Source: Nisaea acidiphila
GTDB lineage: Bacteria > Pseudomonadota > Alphaproteobacteria > Thalassobaculales > Thalassobaculaceae
Assembly: GCF_024662015.1 (NCBI RefSeq)
Contig: NZ_CP102480.1
Coordinates: 3,528,501 to 3,592,500 of the forward strand
Reading direction: 5' to 3'
DNA: 64,000 nucleotides
The notes below the pieces were generated by a model that saw only the letters and a list, made by a program, of their open reading frames with translations, ran no database searches and was not told where the DNA came from. Below are positions 8,599-16,488 of this stretch, piece by piece. Each line of letters starts with the position of its first letter. The first letter of the stretch is position 1. Both the position numbers and the translations under genes were made by a program.

Positions 8599-10137
8599 TC
8601 AGAAGCGCGAGCTCGGCCGGTAGAACGGCTCGTGTTTCTCGGGGTCGTAGTAGTTCGCGTAGAATTCTTTGACGTGGGGAAGCAGGGCCTTTGAGAGCTC
8701 CCGCCGCTCGACCTCGTCGTCCGAAAGGGCGGACTGCAGATCGTCGTGCAGCGCCTTCAGCGCACCCTCCTTGTCGACCTTGGTGAAGACGCCGTCGCGG
8801 TAGATGATTTCCCCGTCGCACATCACCATACGAACCCCCTCCGTCTTTGCCCGCTGTACGACCGCATCGAGCAGCGGCATTTCCTCGTCGAGATAAGGAT
8901 AGGAGACTTGGCTCCAGTCGATTAGCGAGAGATCCGCCTTCTTGCCGACCTCAAGCGCGCCGATGGTTTCGCCGTAGGGCGTGGTCTTGGCGCCGCCGCT
9001 GGTCGCCATGCGCAATACTTGCGGCGAGGTCGGAACCACGTCGTCCATGCCGGGCACCCGGTGGGCGCGCAGCACCATGCGCATTTCCTGCAGCATGTCG
9101 CGGTCGTCGTTGATCCCGGCCTCGTCGAGACCGATCGCCGTGTTGACGCCCTTGATCTCGAACACGTTGAGTGCGGCGAGGCCGGAGCGCAGGCGGAAAT
9201 TGGAGGAGCAGTTGTGGCAGACGCAGACACCGGTCTCGGCGATCTTGTCGATGTCGCTCTCGTTCAGCCAGACGCCGTGCCCGAGGGTCAGGCGCGGGCT
9301 CAGAAGGTCGAACCGGTCGAGATATTCGAGCGCCGTGCAATCGCCACGGCGGCGCGCGTACTCTTTCTGATAGGCCGTCTCCACAAGATGCATGTGCAGC
9401 GGCGCATCGTACTTCTTCGACGTGTCCGAGAGCGCGGTCAGCGCCTCGTCGGAGCACCAGTGCAGGTTCGCCGGGGCGAGCTGGATCTTGGTGCGGGACT
9501 TGTTGTGGTGCTTGCCGTAGAGGCTCTCGAACATCGCCATGGAATCGTCGAGGCTCATCTGGAAACGCTCAAACCAGCGTTTCATCGGGTCCTGCAACGC
9601 CTTCGGCAGGGAGGCGACGAATTCGTCGTCCGCCTGATAGACGAGCCGGTTCTGGTCGCGCACGGCGAAGCAGTAGGAGACCCGCATGCCGATATCGTCA
9701 TAGGCCTTGATCACCTGCTCCGAATAGCCTTCGACCTGGTTCAGCTTGCCCGGCATCCAGCCATGGATGTGCTGCACCGTTGTGATGCCCGATGAGATCA
9801 TCTCGAAGGCAGAGTAGAGCGTATCGAGATAGACATTCACGTTGCGGCAGATCATCCGCGTGATGAACCAGAGCTCCAGCGGCATGTCGGGCGAGCCGAG
9901 CTGTACCGGTGTTAGACCGACATGGTGGTGGCCGTTGACGAAGCCGGGCAGCATTACCTCGCGGCCGGTGCCGACGACGGGCACGTCCGGATGCTGGCGG
10001 GAGAGGTCGGCATAGGTGCCGATCTTGGTGATGACGCCGTCTTCCTGGAGGACCGCGCCGTCGGCGATCTCCTCGACGGTGTGGCGGTCGATGGCGCGCG
10101 TGATCATGGCGCGGCTGCGGATCAGGGAACTGGACAT
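8599..10137 (-). CDS. Metal-dependent amidohydrolase, cytosine deaminase/chlorohydrolase (SsnA/ATZ) type
   Basis: Cytoplasmic deaminase or hydrolase of the amidohydrolase superfamily, 512 residues. Metal ligands are visible as GHHHVG near residue 68, MHLVET, GHGVWL, and the aspartate in GLDEAG. The start is supported by GGAGGG five bases before the ATG. It is the last gene of a minus-strand operon after an NMT1-type ABC transporter, which suggests that the imported compound is deaminated or ring-hydrolysed here. Candidate substrates include pyrimidines, 8-oxopurines, triazines or creatinine-like amidines. None can be chosen from the sequence. The long C-terminal region (about 440-512) exceeds most family members. 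Confidence 0.8.
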   Translation of the reverse strand: MSSSLIRSRAMITRAIDRHTVEEIADGAVLQEDGVITKIGTYADLSRQHPDVPVVGTGREVMLPGFVNGHHHVGLTPVQLGSPDMPLELWFITRMICRNVNVYLDTLYSAFEMISSGITTVQHIHGWMPGKLNQVEGYSEQVIKAYDDIGMRVSYCFAVRDQNRLVYQADDEFVASLPKALQDPMKRWFERFQMSLDDSMAMFESLYGKHHNKSRTKIQLAPANLHWCSDEALTALSDTSKKYDAPLHMHLVETAYQKEYARRRGDCTALEYLDRFDLLSPRLTLGHGVWLNESDIDKIAETGVCVCHNCSSNFRLRSGLAALNVFEIKGVNTAIGLDEAGINDDRDMLQEMRMVLRAHRVPGMDDVVPTSPQVLRMATSGGAKTTPYGETIGALEVGKKADLSLIDWSQVSYPYLDEEMPLLDAVVQRAKTEGVRMVMCDGEIIYRDGVFTKVDKEGALKALHDDLQSALSDDEVERRELSKALLPHVKEFYANYYDPEKHEPFYRPSSRF

Positions 10138-10192
10138 GATGTCCCTCCGTTGAAAAGAATTCGGTTGTCGAGCGGGGTGCGGTCGAGGCGCT

Positions 10193-11014
10193 TCAGACGG
10201 CTTCGGCCATGTTCTCCTGCTCCTCGAAGGCGCGGTCGACCTCGTCCTTCAGTAACTGGGTCAGCTGCTTGCGAAGCTCTTCGCATTCCGGCGAGAAGGG
10301 ATCGCGGGGACGGGGCAGATCGACCTTGACGGTCTCCTTGATCCGGCCGGGACGAGCCGTGAAAACGCAGACCCGGTCGGCAAGCGCGACGGCCTCGTCG
10401 ATATGGTGGGTGACGAAGACCACCGAGGCCCCGCTGTCCCGCCAGACATCGATCAGGAAGTCCTGCATCTTTTGCCGGGTCTGCACGTCGAGCGCCGCGA
10501 AAGGCTCGTCCATCAGCAGCACCCGTGGCCGCATGGCGAGCGCCCGGGCGACGGCAACGCGCTGGCGCATACCGCCGGAGAGCTCGTCCGGGCGTTTCGA
10601 GCCCGCCTCGGCAAGCCCGACCCGCTGCAGCACTTCCTTCGCCGCGGCGCGCCGGTCCGGCTCGCTGTCGCCCCGGATCTGCAGGCCGAAACTGACATTC
10701 TCCCAGACGCTGAGCCAGGGGAAGAGCGAGGTCTCCTGGAAGATCAGGCTGCGGTCCGGCGAGGGCGCGGTGACCGCATCGCCGAAGTAGGTCAGCAAGC
10801 CGGAAGTCTGCTGTTCGAGTCCGGCGATGAGGTAGAGCAGTGTGCTCTTGCCGCAGCCGGAGGGGCCGAGTAGGACGACAAATTCGCCGGGTTCGATCTC
10901 GAGATCGATATCCTGCAGCGCCTCGTGTGCCCGGGAGGTCCCGGCCGCCCAGATCTTGCCGACGCCGCGGCAGGAGACCGCAGGGCCGGCGGTTTCGTTT
11001 GTGTTAGAGGCCAC
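10193..11014 (-). CDS. ABC transporter ATP-binding protein, SsuB/TauB/NrtD type
   Basis: ATPase subunit of an importer for sulfonate, taurine, nitrate or thiamine-precursor-like solutes. The GTG at 11014 is taken as start (273 residues) because it lies just inside the permease 3' end and the encoded N-terminus fits the family; the frame is open further upstream. Walker A is GPSGCGKST (residues 50-58), the signature is LSGGMRQR, and Walker B ends in LLMDEP, followed by the H-loop VTHH. It overlaps the permease gene by 11 bases, indicating translational coupling, and is followed by the amidohydrolase gene 55 bases later. Confidence 0.9.
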   Translation of the reverse strand: MASNTNETAGPAVSCRGVGKIWAAGTSRAHEALQDIDLEIEPGEFVVLLGPSGCGKSTLLYLIAGLEQQTSGLLTYFGDAVTAPSPDRSLIFQETSLFPWLSVWENVSFGLQIRGDSEPDRRAAAKEVLQRVGLAEAGSKRPDELSGGMRQRVAVARALAMRPRVLLMDEPFAALDVQTRQKMQDFLIDVWRDSGASVVFVTHHIDEAVALADRVCVFTARPGRIKETVKVDLPRPRDPFSPECEELRKQLTQLLKDEVDRAFEEQENMAEAV

Positions 11015-11951
11015 GGAGCACCCCCGACGGGTCATTGACCCAGTAAAGCACCCGCTTCTGGACGGTTCGCATGGCATAGTCGGTGGCAAAGCCGAGAAAG
11101 CCGATCAGCGCGATGCAGAAGAAGACGAGCGACGGATTGAAGGTATTGCGCGCAAGCATGATGACCTGGCCGAGGCCGTAGCCGACGCCGGTGGATTCGG
11201 CGATCAGCACCACCATCCAGGCACCGAAGAGATTGAGGCGCAGGATCACGAAGACGCCCGGCAGGATCGCCGGAATGATGACGCGCCGGTAGATCTGCGC
11301 CTTCGTCGCCCCCATGGTGCGGGCGACGTTGATCAGGTTCCGGTTCACGCCGTCGATGTGATTGATCGTCGCGATGGTCATGTGGAAGAACAGCGCGATC
11401 ACCACCATGAAGATGGCCGGCTTGTTGCCGATGCCGAAAAGGAAGATCGCTACCGGCAGCCATGCGATCGGCGACACCGGCGAGAGCAGGGTGACGGTCG
11501 GCAGGGTGAGCCGCTCGACGACGATCCAGTAACGGATCGCGACCCCGAGCGAGAGCGCGAGCAGCGAGGCGATGGTGATGCCGACGAAGACCCGCATGGC
11601 GGAGGAGACGACGGTGATCATCACCGCCTGCCAGGGCGTCGGCCCCGACGCTGCGGAGACACCGATGGCCCAGCGCTGGGCGGTATTGAAGAACTTGGCC
11701 TGGTCTGCGAAATCGCCGAGGAAAACATGCGGCGGCGGCAGCAGTTTCGGGTCCGCCCAGCCGATGGCCCAGAGAACTTCCCAGAGCAGGGCGAACATGC
11801 CGACGGAAACGATCGTCCAGCCGAGTTTAGGCAGGATTTCTCGGAGGGATTCCGGCAAGGCGCGGCCGGCCAGCGCCGGCGGACTTTTTCGTCCGCCGGC
11901 GGCTTTGCCGGTCCCGCTGACCGGATCCCGGTCAGTTGAGACCGCGGCCAT
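11004..11951 (-). CDS. ABC transporter permease, SsuC/NrtB type
   Basis: Inner-membrane permease, 315 residues, with a hydrophilic N-terminus of about 50 residues and about six membrane spans. The cytoplasmic coupling loop is visible (NVARTMGATKAQIYRR). It forms a homodimeric channel for the transporter encoded with the binding protein upstream (3 bases away) and the ATPase downstream (overlap). Family members import aliphatic sulfonates, taurine, nitrate, pyrimidines or hydroxymethylpyrimidine precursors. Linkage to a deaminase-like amidohydrolase points to a nitrogen heterocycle, by inference. Confidence 0.9.
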   Translation of the reverse strand: MAAVSTDRDPVSGTGKAAGGRKSPPALAGRALPESLREILPKLGWTIVSVGMFALLWEVLWAIGWADPKLLPPPHVFLGDFADQAKFFNTAQRWAIGVSAASGPTPWQAVMITVVSSAMRVFVGITIASLLALSLGVAIRYWIVVERLTLPTVTLLSPVSPIAWLPVAIFLFGIGNKPAIFMVVIALFFHMTIATINHIDGVNRNLINVARTMGATKAQIYRRVIIPAILPGVFVILRLNLFGAWMVVLIAESTGVGYGLGQVIMLARNTFNPSLVFFCIALIGFLGFATDYAMRTVQKRVLYWVNDPSGVLRGL

Positions 11952-11954
11952 GGA

Positions 11955-13019
11955 TCAGGCCGCCTTGTACTTGAGTTTGCCGAAGAGATCCGCGTTCTCG
12001 GCAATGACCTCCTCAAGCGGTCCCCAGTCGATGGCGTTCCGGTCGGGCTTGTTCTTGATGTAGCCCATCTCGACCAGGCTGTCGGTCCGGTCGAGGATGA
12101 AGTCGGTCTGCGAGCGGGCGTCGACCACCGCCGGCTGCTTCTCCATCGCGACCTTCGCGTTCTCCATCGAGGTCTTGTAGTAGGTGCCGACCAGCTTCTC
12201 GAGGGTGCCCGCCGGGTCGGACTCGGCCATGGACTGGGCTTTCATCATACCCTTGATCAGCGCCTTCAGGCCGTCACGGTTCTCGTCGATCAGCGAAGAG
12301 CGGGCGGCAAGCACACAGTCCGTATAGCCCTTGCCGTAGATGTCCGTGCCGTCGGAAAGCATCACGGCGCCCGGCACGTCGTTTACCAGCGCGGTGCCGT
12401 AGGGCTCGATGGTGCAGATCCAGTCGACCGCGCCCGCCTTGAAGGCCTCGACGGCTTCCGGTGTGGAGCCCATGTAGCGGACCGTGATGTCGTTGAAGCT
12501 GACGCCATGCTTTTTCAGCCAGTCGTAGGGCATGACTTCCAGCGTATCGAGCTGGAAGGTCGCGAGCGTCTTGCCCTTCAGCTTCTCGGCGCTGTCGAGA
12601 CCCGGACGGGCAACGATGACGCAGCCTTCGATGCCGCCACCGGCGACGACCTTCACCGGCGCGCCGGCGTCATAGAGCGCCATGAAGCTGGTGTAGGGCA
12701 TCAGGCCGACATCGACCTGGCCGATGCCGAGAAATGTGACCTGCTCGGCAAAGGTCGGCGTGTTGACGAACTCGAGCGTCAGGCCGTCTTCCTTCGCGGT
12801 TTGCACAGCGTGCGATAGGAAGATGTTTAGGTTGCAGAAACCCGAGCCGTGGGTGGACTTGATCGTGCTGTCCGCAGCCATCGCGGCGGAGCCGAACATG
12901 CTCGGGCCGACCGCCATGGTGATGGCGCCGGCAGCGGCCGTGGTTTTCAGGAACTTGCGGCGATCCATTCGGATCGCTTCAAAGTCGGGCAGATGGTTGC
13001 ATCCATGTCGTTCGCACAT
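11955..13019 (-). CDS. ABC transporter substrate-binding protein, NMT1/SsuA-like, with Tat signal and Cys/His N-terminal extension
   Basis: Periplasmic binding protein of the NMT1/THI5 and nitrate/sulfonate class. The ATG at 13019 has an excellent AGGGAG site 8 bases upstream, giving 354 residues; the ATG at 12968 lacks a convincing site. From the upstream start, the protein begins MCERHGC, a cysteine/histidine-rich stretch ahead of the twin-arginine signal MDRRKFLKTT at residues 18-27. Such an extension is unusual for a binding protein. The mature domain starts near residue 50. It leads the minus-strand operon with a permease, an ATPase and an amidohydrolase. Confidence 0.85.
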   Translation of the reverse strand: MCERHGCNHLPDFEAIRMDRRKFLKTTAAAGAITMAVGPSMFGSAAMAADSTIKSTHGSGFCNLNIFLSHAVQTAKEDGLTLEFVNTPTFAEQVTFLGIGQVDVGLMPYTSFMALYDAGAPVKVVAGGGIEGCVIVARPGLDSAEKLKGKTLATFQLDTLEVMPYDWLKKHGVSFNDITVRYMGSTPEAVEAFKAGAVDWICTIEPYGTALVNDVPGAVMLSDGTDIYGKGYTDCVLAARSSLIDENRDGLKALIKGMMKAQSMAESDPAGTLEKLVGTYYKTSMENAKVAMEKQPAVVDARSQTDFILDRTDSLVEMGYIKNKPDRNAIDWGPLEEVIAENADLFGKLKYKAA

Positions 13020-13345
13020 GCTAAGCACTCCCTGTTAGCAATGCGCCGCCGCCGATTTTTCGGTTCGGTTCAGCGCCATCAGAAAGCCTGTGAAGCCTTC
13101 CGATCACCCCGCGAGGATGCGGGGCGGTGTTACGGGATTGCCTTGCACTCAATGCGTCCGGCAAAAAAAGGTCGAGGGAGGACCCCCTCAAGTGCCGTCC
13201 TAGCCAGCCAGGTTGCGCCCGGCCGGCACCATTGTGGAATGCAGGAGCATCGCCGCAACAGTGGGTGGCACGCCAACCAATAAGCTATCGTAGAAACGAT
13301 GCTGCGCTGACCAAAGGATTGGCAATTCCCGTACCATTTGCGTTT

Positions 13346-13360
13346 TTGGATTGAGTCCAA
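13346..13360. promoter_or_regulatory. Palindrome TTGGA-N5-TCCAA
   Basis: A 15-base dyad with perfect 5-bp arms lies in the AT-rich centre of the intergenic region upstream of the carbamoylase gene. The size and placement fit an operator for a repressor or activator. No cognate regulator is encoded next to it. Confidence 0.35.
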
Positions 13361-13492
13361 TCGGTTAGTCGATCGCGCCGAAAATGCCGGATCGAAATTC
13401 GTACTAATTTTTGTGCAATGCAAAACGGTATTGCCGAAATTGTGTGCAATCGGGCGACAAATTTTCGGTTCGTGTCCAATCTTCGCCTGGGG

Positions 13493-13505
13493 ACCGAAAT
13501 TCGGT
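13493..13505. promoter_or_regulatory. Palindrome ACCGAA-A-TTCGGT
   Basis: A perfect 13-base dyad (6-bp arms around one A) lies about 130 bases before the carbamoylase start. It may be an operator, or part of the control region shared by the two divergent operons. Confidence 0.35.
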
Positions 13506-13637
13506 GGCAGCGTTGCGGGGCGCAAGACTTTTTGGGGCGTTTGCCTCACGCTCCCATTGCCGCGCCATGTGGACGGTCCGCATCTTGCAGATTTCCGACA
13601 ACTGATCTTCCACGCGAGCCATGTCCGGAGCGTGTCC

Positions 13638-14600
13638 ATGAGAAATGTAACCGTTGCCGCTGCCCAGATGGGCCCGGTCGCCCAGACCGAAACCCGGGCC
13701 GCGGTCGTCGACCGGCTGATAGTGATGCTGGAGCAGGCCGCCGGTCACGGCGCCGACCTGGTCGTCTACCCGGAGCTGGCGCTCACCACCTTCTTTCCGC
13801 GCTGGCATTTCGAGGAGGATGCGGAGCTCGACGCCTATTACGAGCGCGAGATGCCGGGACCGGAGACCGCACCGCTGTTCGCGAAGGCGAAGCAGCTCGG
13901 CATCGGGTTCTCTCTCGGCTATGCCGAACTGACGCCGGACGGCAGGCGTTTCAACACCGCGATCCTGGTCGGCCCGGACGGCGCACTGCTCGGCAAGTAC
14001 CGCAAGATTCATCTGCCCGGGCACAGGGAGAACGAGCCCTGGCGTGCCTTCCAGCATCTGGAGAAACGCTACTTTCTGCCCGGCAACCTCGGCTTCCGGG
14101 TCTTCGACGGTTTCGGCGGGCGCGTCGGCATGTGCATCTGCAACGACCGGCGCTGGCCGGAGACCTATCGGGTGATGGGGCTGCAGGGCGTGGAAATGAT
14201 CCTGCTCGGCTACAACACCCCGATCCATAATCCGCCCGCCCCGGAACATGACCGGCTGTCCTGGCATCACAACACGCTGGTCATGCAGTCGGCCGCCTAC
14301 CAGAATGCCACTTTCGTCGTCGGTGTCGCCAAGGCCGGGATGGAGGAGGGGGTGCACCATATGGGCGGCACCCAGATTATCGCGCCCACCGGAGAGACGA
14401 TCGCCTCCGCGGTGACCGAAGGGGACGAGGTGATCTTCGCGGAGTGCGATCTCGGTCTCTGCAAATCCTACCGGGAGAGTGTCTTCGCTTTCGAACGGCA
14501 TCGGGAGCCGGATGCATACCGGCTGATCACGGGCACGAAGGGATGCGTTTCCCCGGAGGAGGCGGTCCTGATCGATCCGGCGCTCGGTCATGAGGATTGA
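13638..14600 (+). CDS. N-carbamoyl-D-amino acid hydrolase (nitrilase superfamily)
   Basis: Hydrolyses N-carbamoyl-D-amino acids to D-amino acid, CO2 and ammonia in the cytoplasm. The 320-residue length is close to characterised D-carbamoylases. The catalytic triad is visible: Glu46 in VYPELAL, Lys123 in YRKIHLPGH, and Cys168 in the hallmark CNDRRWPE. The ATG at 13638 has GGAG seven bases upstream; the frame is open earlier, but nothing family-like is encoded there. A racemase-fold protein and a PuuE-type enzyme follow in the same operon. Together with the hydantoinase pair nearby, this indicates a hydantoin to N-carbamoyl acid to amino acid route. Confidence 0.88.
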   Translation: MRNVTVAAAQMGPVAQTETRAAVVDRLIVMLEQAAGHGADLVVYPELALTTFFPRWHFEEDAELDAYYEREMPGPETAPLFAKAKQLGIGFSLGYAELTPDGRRFNTAILVGPDGALLGKYRKIHLPGHRENEPWRAFQHLEKRYFLPGNLGFRVFDGFGGRVGMCICNDRRWPETYRVMGLQGVEMILLGYNTPIHNPPAPEHDRLSWHHNTLVMQSAAYQNATFVVGVAKAGMEEGVHHMGGTQIIAPTGETIASAVTEGDEVIFAECDLGLCKSYRESVFAFERHREPDAYRLITGTKGCVSPEEAVLIDPALGHED

Positions 14601-14649
14601 CCCGGCCACTTATATTTTCGAGCGGACACCGCATACAGGGGACGAAGTC

Positions 14650-15312
14650 ATGGCAAAAGACCGCCGTATTCTGCTGATCAATCCGAACGCGACCGAATAC
14701 GTGACCGAACGCATGGCGGTCGCCGTGCGCGAGGAACTCGGCGATGGCTGGTATGTCGAGGAGATGACCAATGAGGGTGCCCCCTCGATCATTACCGACG
14801 ATGCGGGGCTCGAATTGGCGACGAACCTCATGGTGGAGGCCTTCGACAAGGGACGCGATCCGCTCGACGGTGTGATCGTCGCCGCTTTCGGGGACCCGGC
14901 GCTGCAGGAACTGCGCGCGAAGCTCCCCGTGCCGGTCGTCGGCATAGCGGAGTCGGGGATGCTGGAAGCCGCCGAATACGGCAACTTCGCCATCGTCACG
15001 CCGACGCCTAACTTGTTCGATCCGATCAACGGACTGGCCGAGCGCTACGGCGTGCGCGACAAGCTCTCGGTCCAACTGACCACCAAGACCGACGCCTATG
15101 TCCTGATGAGCCAACCGGAAGCGCTGGTTGAAACCCTGCGCGGCATGATCGACGAGGTGGTCGCGCGCGGCGATGTGAACGCCGTGGTGATCGGCGGCGG
15201 GCCGCTGGCGGATGCCGCCAAGACTCTCGCGGCGAGCAACCCGCCCTGTCCGATCGTCGGGCCCGTTCCGGCCGCGGCGCGGCGGATCCGGAACATGATC
15301 GAAAGCGCCTGA
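14650..15312 (+). CDS. Asp/Glu/hydantoin-racemase-fold protein lacking both catalytic cysteines
   Basis: 220 residues from the ATG at 14650 (AGGGGA site upstream); it opens with ILLINPNATE, typical of hydantoin racemases. By alignment to the other racemase in this window, the first catalytic cysteine is replaced (VAAFGDP, Ala79 for Cys76) and so is the second (IGGGPLAD, Gly183 for Cys181). The only cysteine is near the C-terminus (NPPCPIVG). It therefore cannot use the standard two-cysteine racemisation mechanism. It may be a binding or regulatory homologue, a decarboxylase-like enzyme or an inactive paralogue. It lies 49 bases after the carbamoylase and 1 base before the PuuE-like gene. Confidence 0.8.
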   Translation: MAKDRRILLINPNATEYVTERMAVAVREELGDGWYVEEMTNEGAPSIITDDAGLELATNLMVEAFDKGRDPLDGVIVAAFGDPALQELRAKLPVPVVGIAESGMLEAAEYGNFAIVTPTPNLFDPINGLAERYGVRDKLSVQLTTKTDAYVLMSQPEALVETLRGMIDEVVARGDVNAVVIGGGPLADAAKTLAASNPPCPIVGPVPAAARRIRNMIESA

Positions 15313-15313
15313 G

Positions 15314-16261
15314 ATGGGCGGACGGGACTTTCTCGGCTACGGCAAGACGCCGCCGCATGCCGAATGGCCGGACGGTGCGCGGCTCGCCGTATCTTTCGTC
15401 GTCAACGTAGAGGAAGGCGCGGAATACTCGATCAGTCTCGGCGACGATCGGAACGAGGATGTCTACGAAATCGTCGAGCGGGTCGACGGCGCGCCCGATC
15501 CCTGTAAGGACACCCACTTCGAGTACGGCACCCGCGCCGGATACTGGCGCGTCATGGACCTGCTCGACCGGTACGGGGTGAAGGCCTACGCCAATTGCTG
15601 CGCCCGGGCTCTGACCTTGTCACCCTGGATGGCCGAGGACCTGGTCGCGCGCGGCCACGAGATCGGCTGCCACTCCTATCTCTGGGAGCGACATGCCGGG
15701 ATGGACGAGGCGCGGGAGCGTGAGGTGATCGCGAATTGCGTCCGCGATATTCGCGCTGTCGCTGGGGTGCGGCCGGTCGGCTGGCACACTCGCTCGGCAC
15801 CGAGTGCGAACACCCGCCGCCTGCTCGTAGAGGAGGGCGGATTTCTCTATGACAGCGACGCCTATAACGACGATCTGCCCTTCGTCATGGAGGTCGGCGG
15901 CCGGAGCCATGTGGTCGTGCCCTACGGTTTCGACACCAACGACATGCGCTTCCAGCGCGGCGGCGGTTTCGTCTTCGCGGAGGATTTCGCGAAGTACTGT
16001 ATCGACGCCATCGACTGGCTCTGGGCCGAAGGGGCGGAGCGGCCGAAGATGATGACCATTGGTCTGCATTTGCGGATCATCGGCCGACCGGGGCGAATTG
16101 CCGGGCTCGAAGCGGTGTTGAAACATCTGTCCGGTCTGGACGGCATCTGGTGCGCCCGGCGCGATGACATAGCGCATCATTGGCGCCGGCTCGCAGGTCT
16201 GCCAGAATGGCAAATGGGAAAGGGTGCTGAGGTTCTACTGCCCGGTATCCAGTCAGAATGA
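15314..16261 (+). CDS. Polysaccharide-deacetylase-fold hydrolase, PuuE allantoinase type
   Basis: 315-residue NodB-fold enzyme. It contains the PuuE-like segments FVVNVEEGAEYS near residue 30, FEYGTRAGYWR near 72, and GHEIGCHSYLWERH near 115. PuuE proteins are cofactor-independent allantoinases that open a hydantoin ring. In this operon, right after a D-carbamoylase and a racemase-fold protein, the likely role is ring opening of a 5-substituted hydantoin or allantoin-like ureide to an N-carbamoyl acid. That is inference. Chitin or peptidoglycan deacetylation is unlikely, because there is no signal peptide. The start lies one base after the preceding stop. Confidence 0.8.
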   Translation: MGGRDFLGYGKTPPHAEWPDGARLAVSFVVNVEEGAEYSISLGDDRNEDVYEIVERVDGAPDPCKDTHFEYGTRAGYWRVMDLLDRYGVKAYANCCARALTLSPWMAEDLVARGHEIGCHSYLWERHAGMDEAREREVIANCVRDIRAVAGVRPVGWHTRSAPSANTRRLLVEEGGFLYDSDAYNDDLPFVMEVGGRSHVVVPYGFDTNDMRFQRGGGFVFAEDFAKYCIDAIDWLWAEGAERPKMMTIGLHLRIIGRPGRIAGLEAVLKHLSGLDGIWCARRDDIAHHWRRLAGLPEWQMGKGAEVLLPGIQSE

Positions 16262-16488
16262 CACCGGCTCTGCTCAGAAAGTGAGCAAGAATATAGTCCG
16301 GCGACAGCAGAGAATCCCCGGAACATACGGATTCTAAAGAAAAAAATCTGAGGGGAATCTGGACTCTAATTTGCAAATGGTCGGCAGGCGCGCGTTTGGA
16401 CCGCTCTCTTGCCGGTTCCGGACACCTCGACGCTCTCTTCCTCTCGGGCGGTTCCTCGCCGCCTCAATCCAAAGAACAGGAGTGGCAA

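Larger units (their letters stand above)
13020..13637. other. 618-base divergent intergenic region
   Basis: No convincing gene is seen. This region separates the minus-strand transporter operon from the plus-strand carbamoylase operon, so it must hold both promoters. Its middle part (about 13300-13510) is visibly AT-richer than the surroundings and contains two palindromes (listed separately). It also has several repeated short words, such as TGCAAT and CCGAAA, that could be regulator contacts. An open frame crosses into it from the carbamoylase gene, but the residues upstream of 13638 do not resemble any family start. Confidence 0.6.

Noticed and set aside
16369-16380. TTTGCAAATGG word upstream of dctP resembling an iron-box half
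   Set aside because: It has no matching second arm and no iron gene follows, so chance is more likely.
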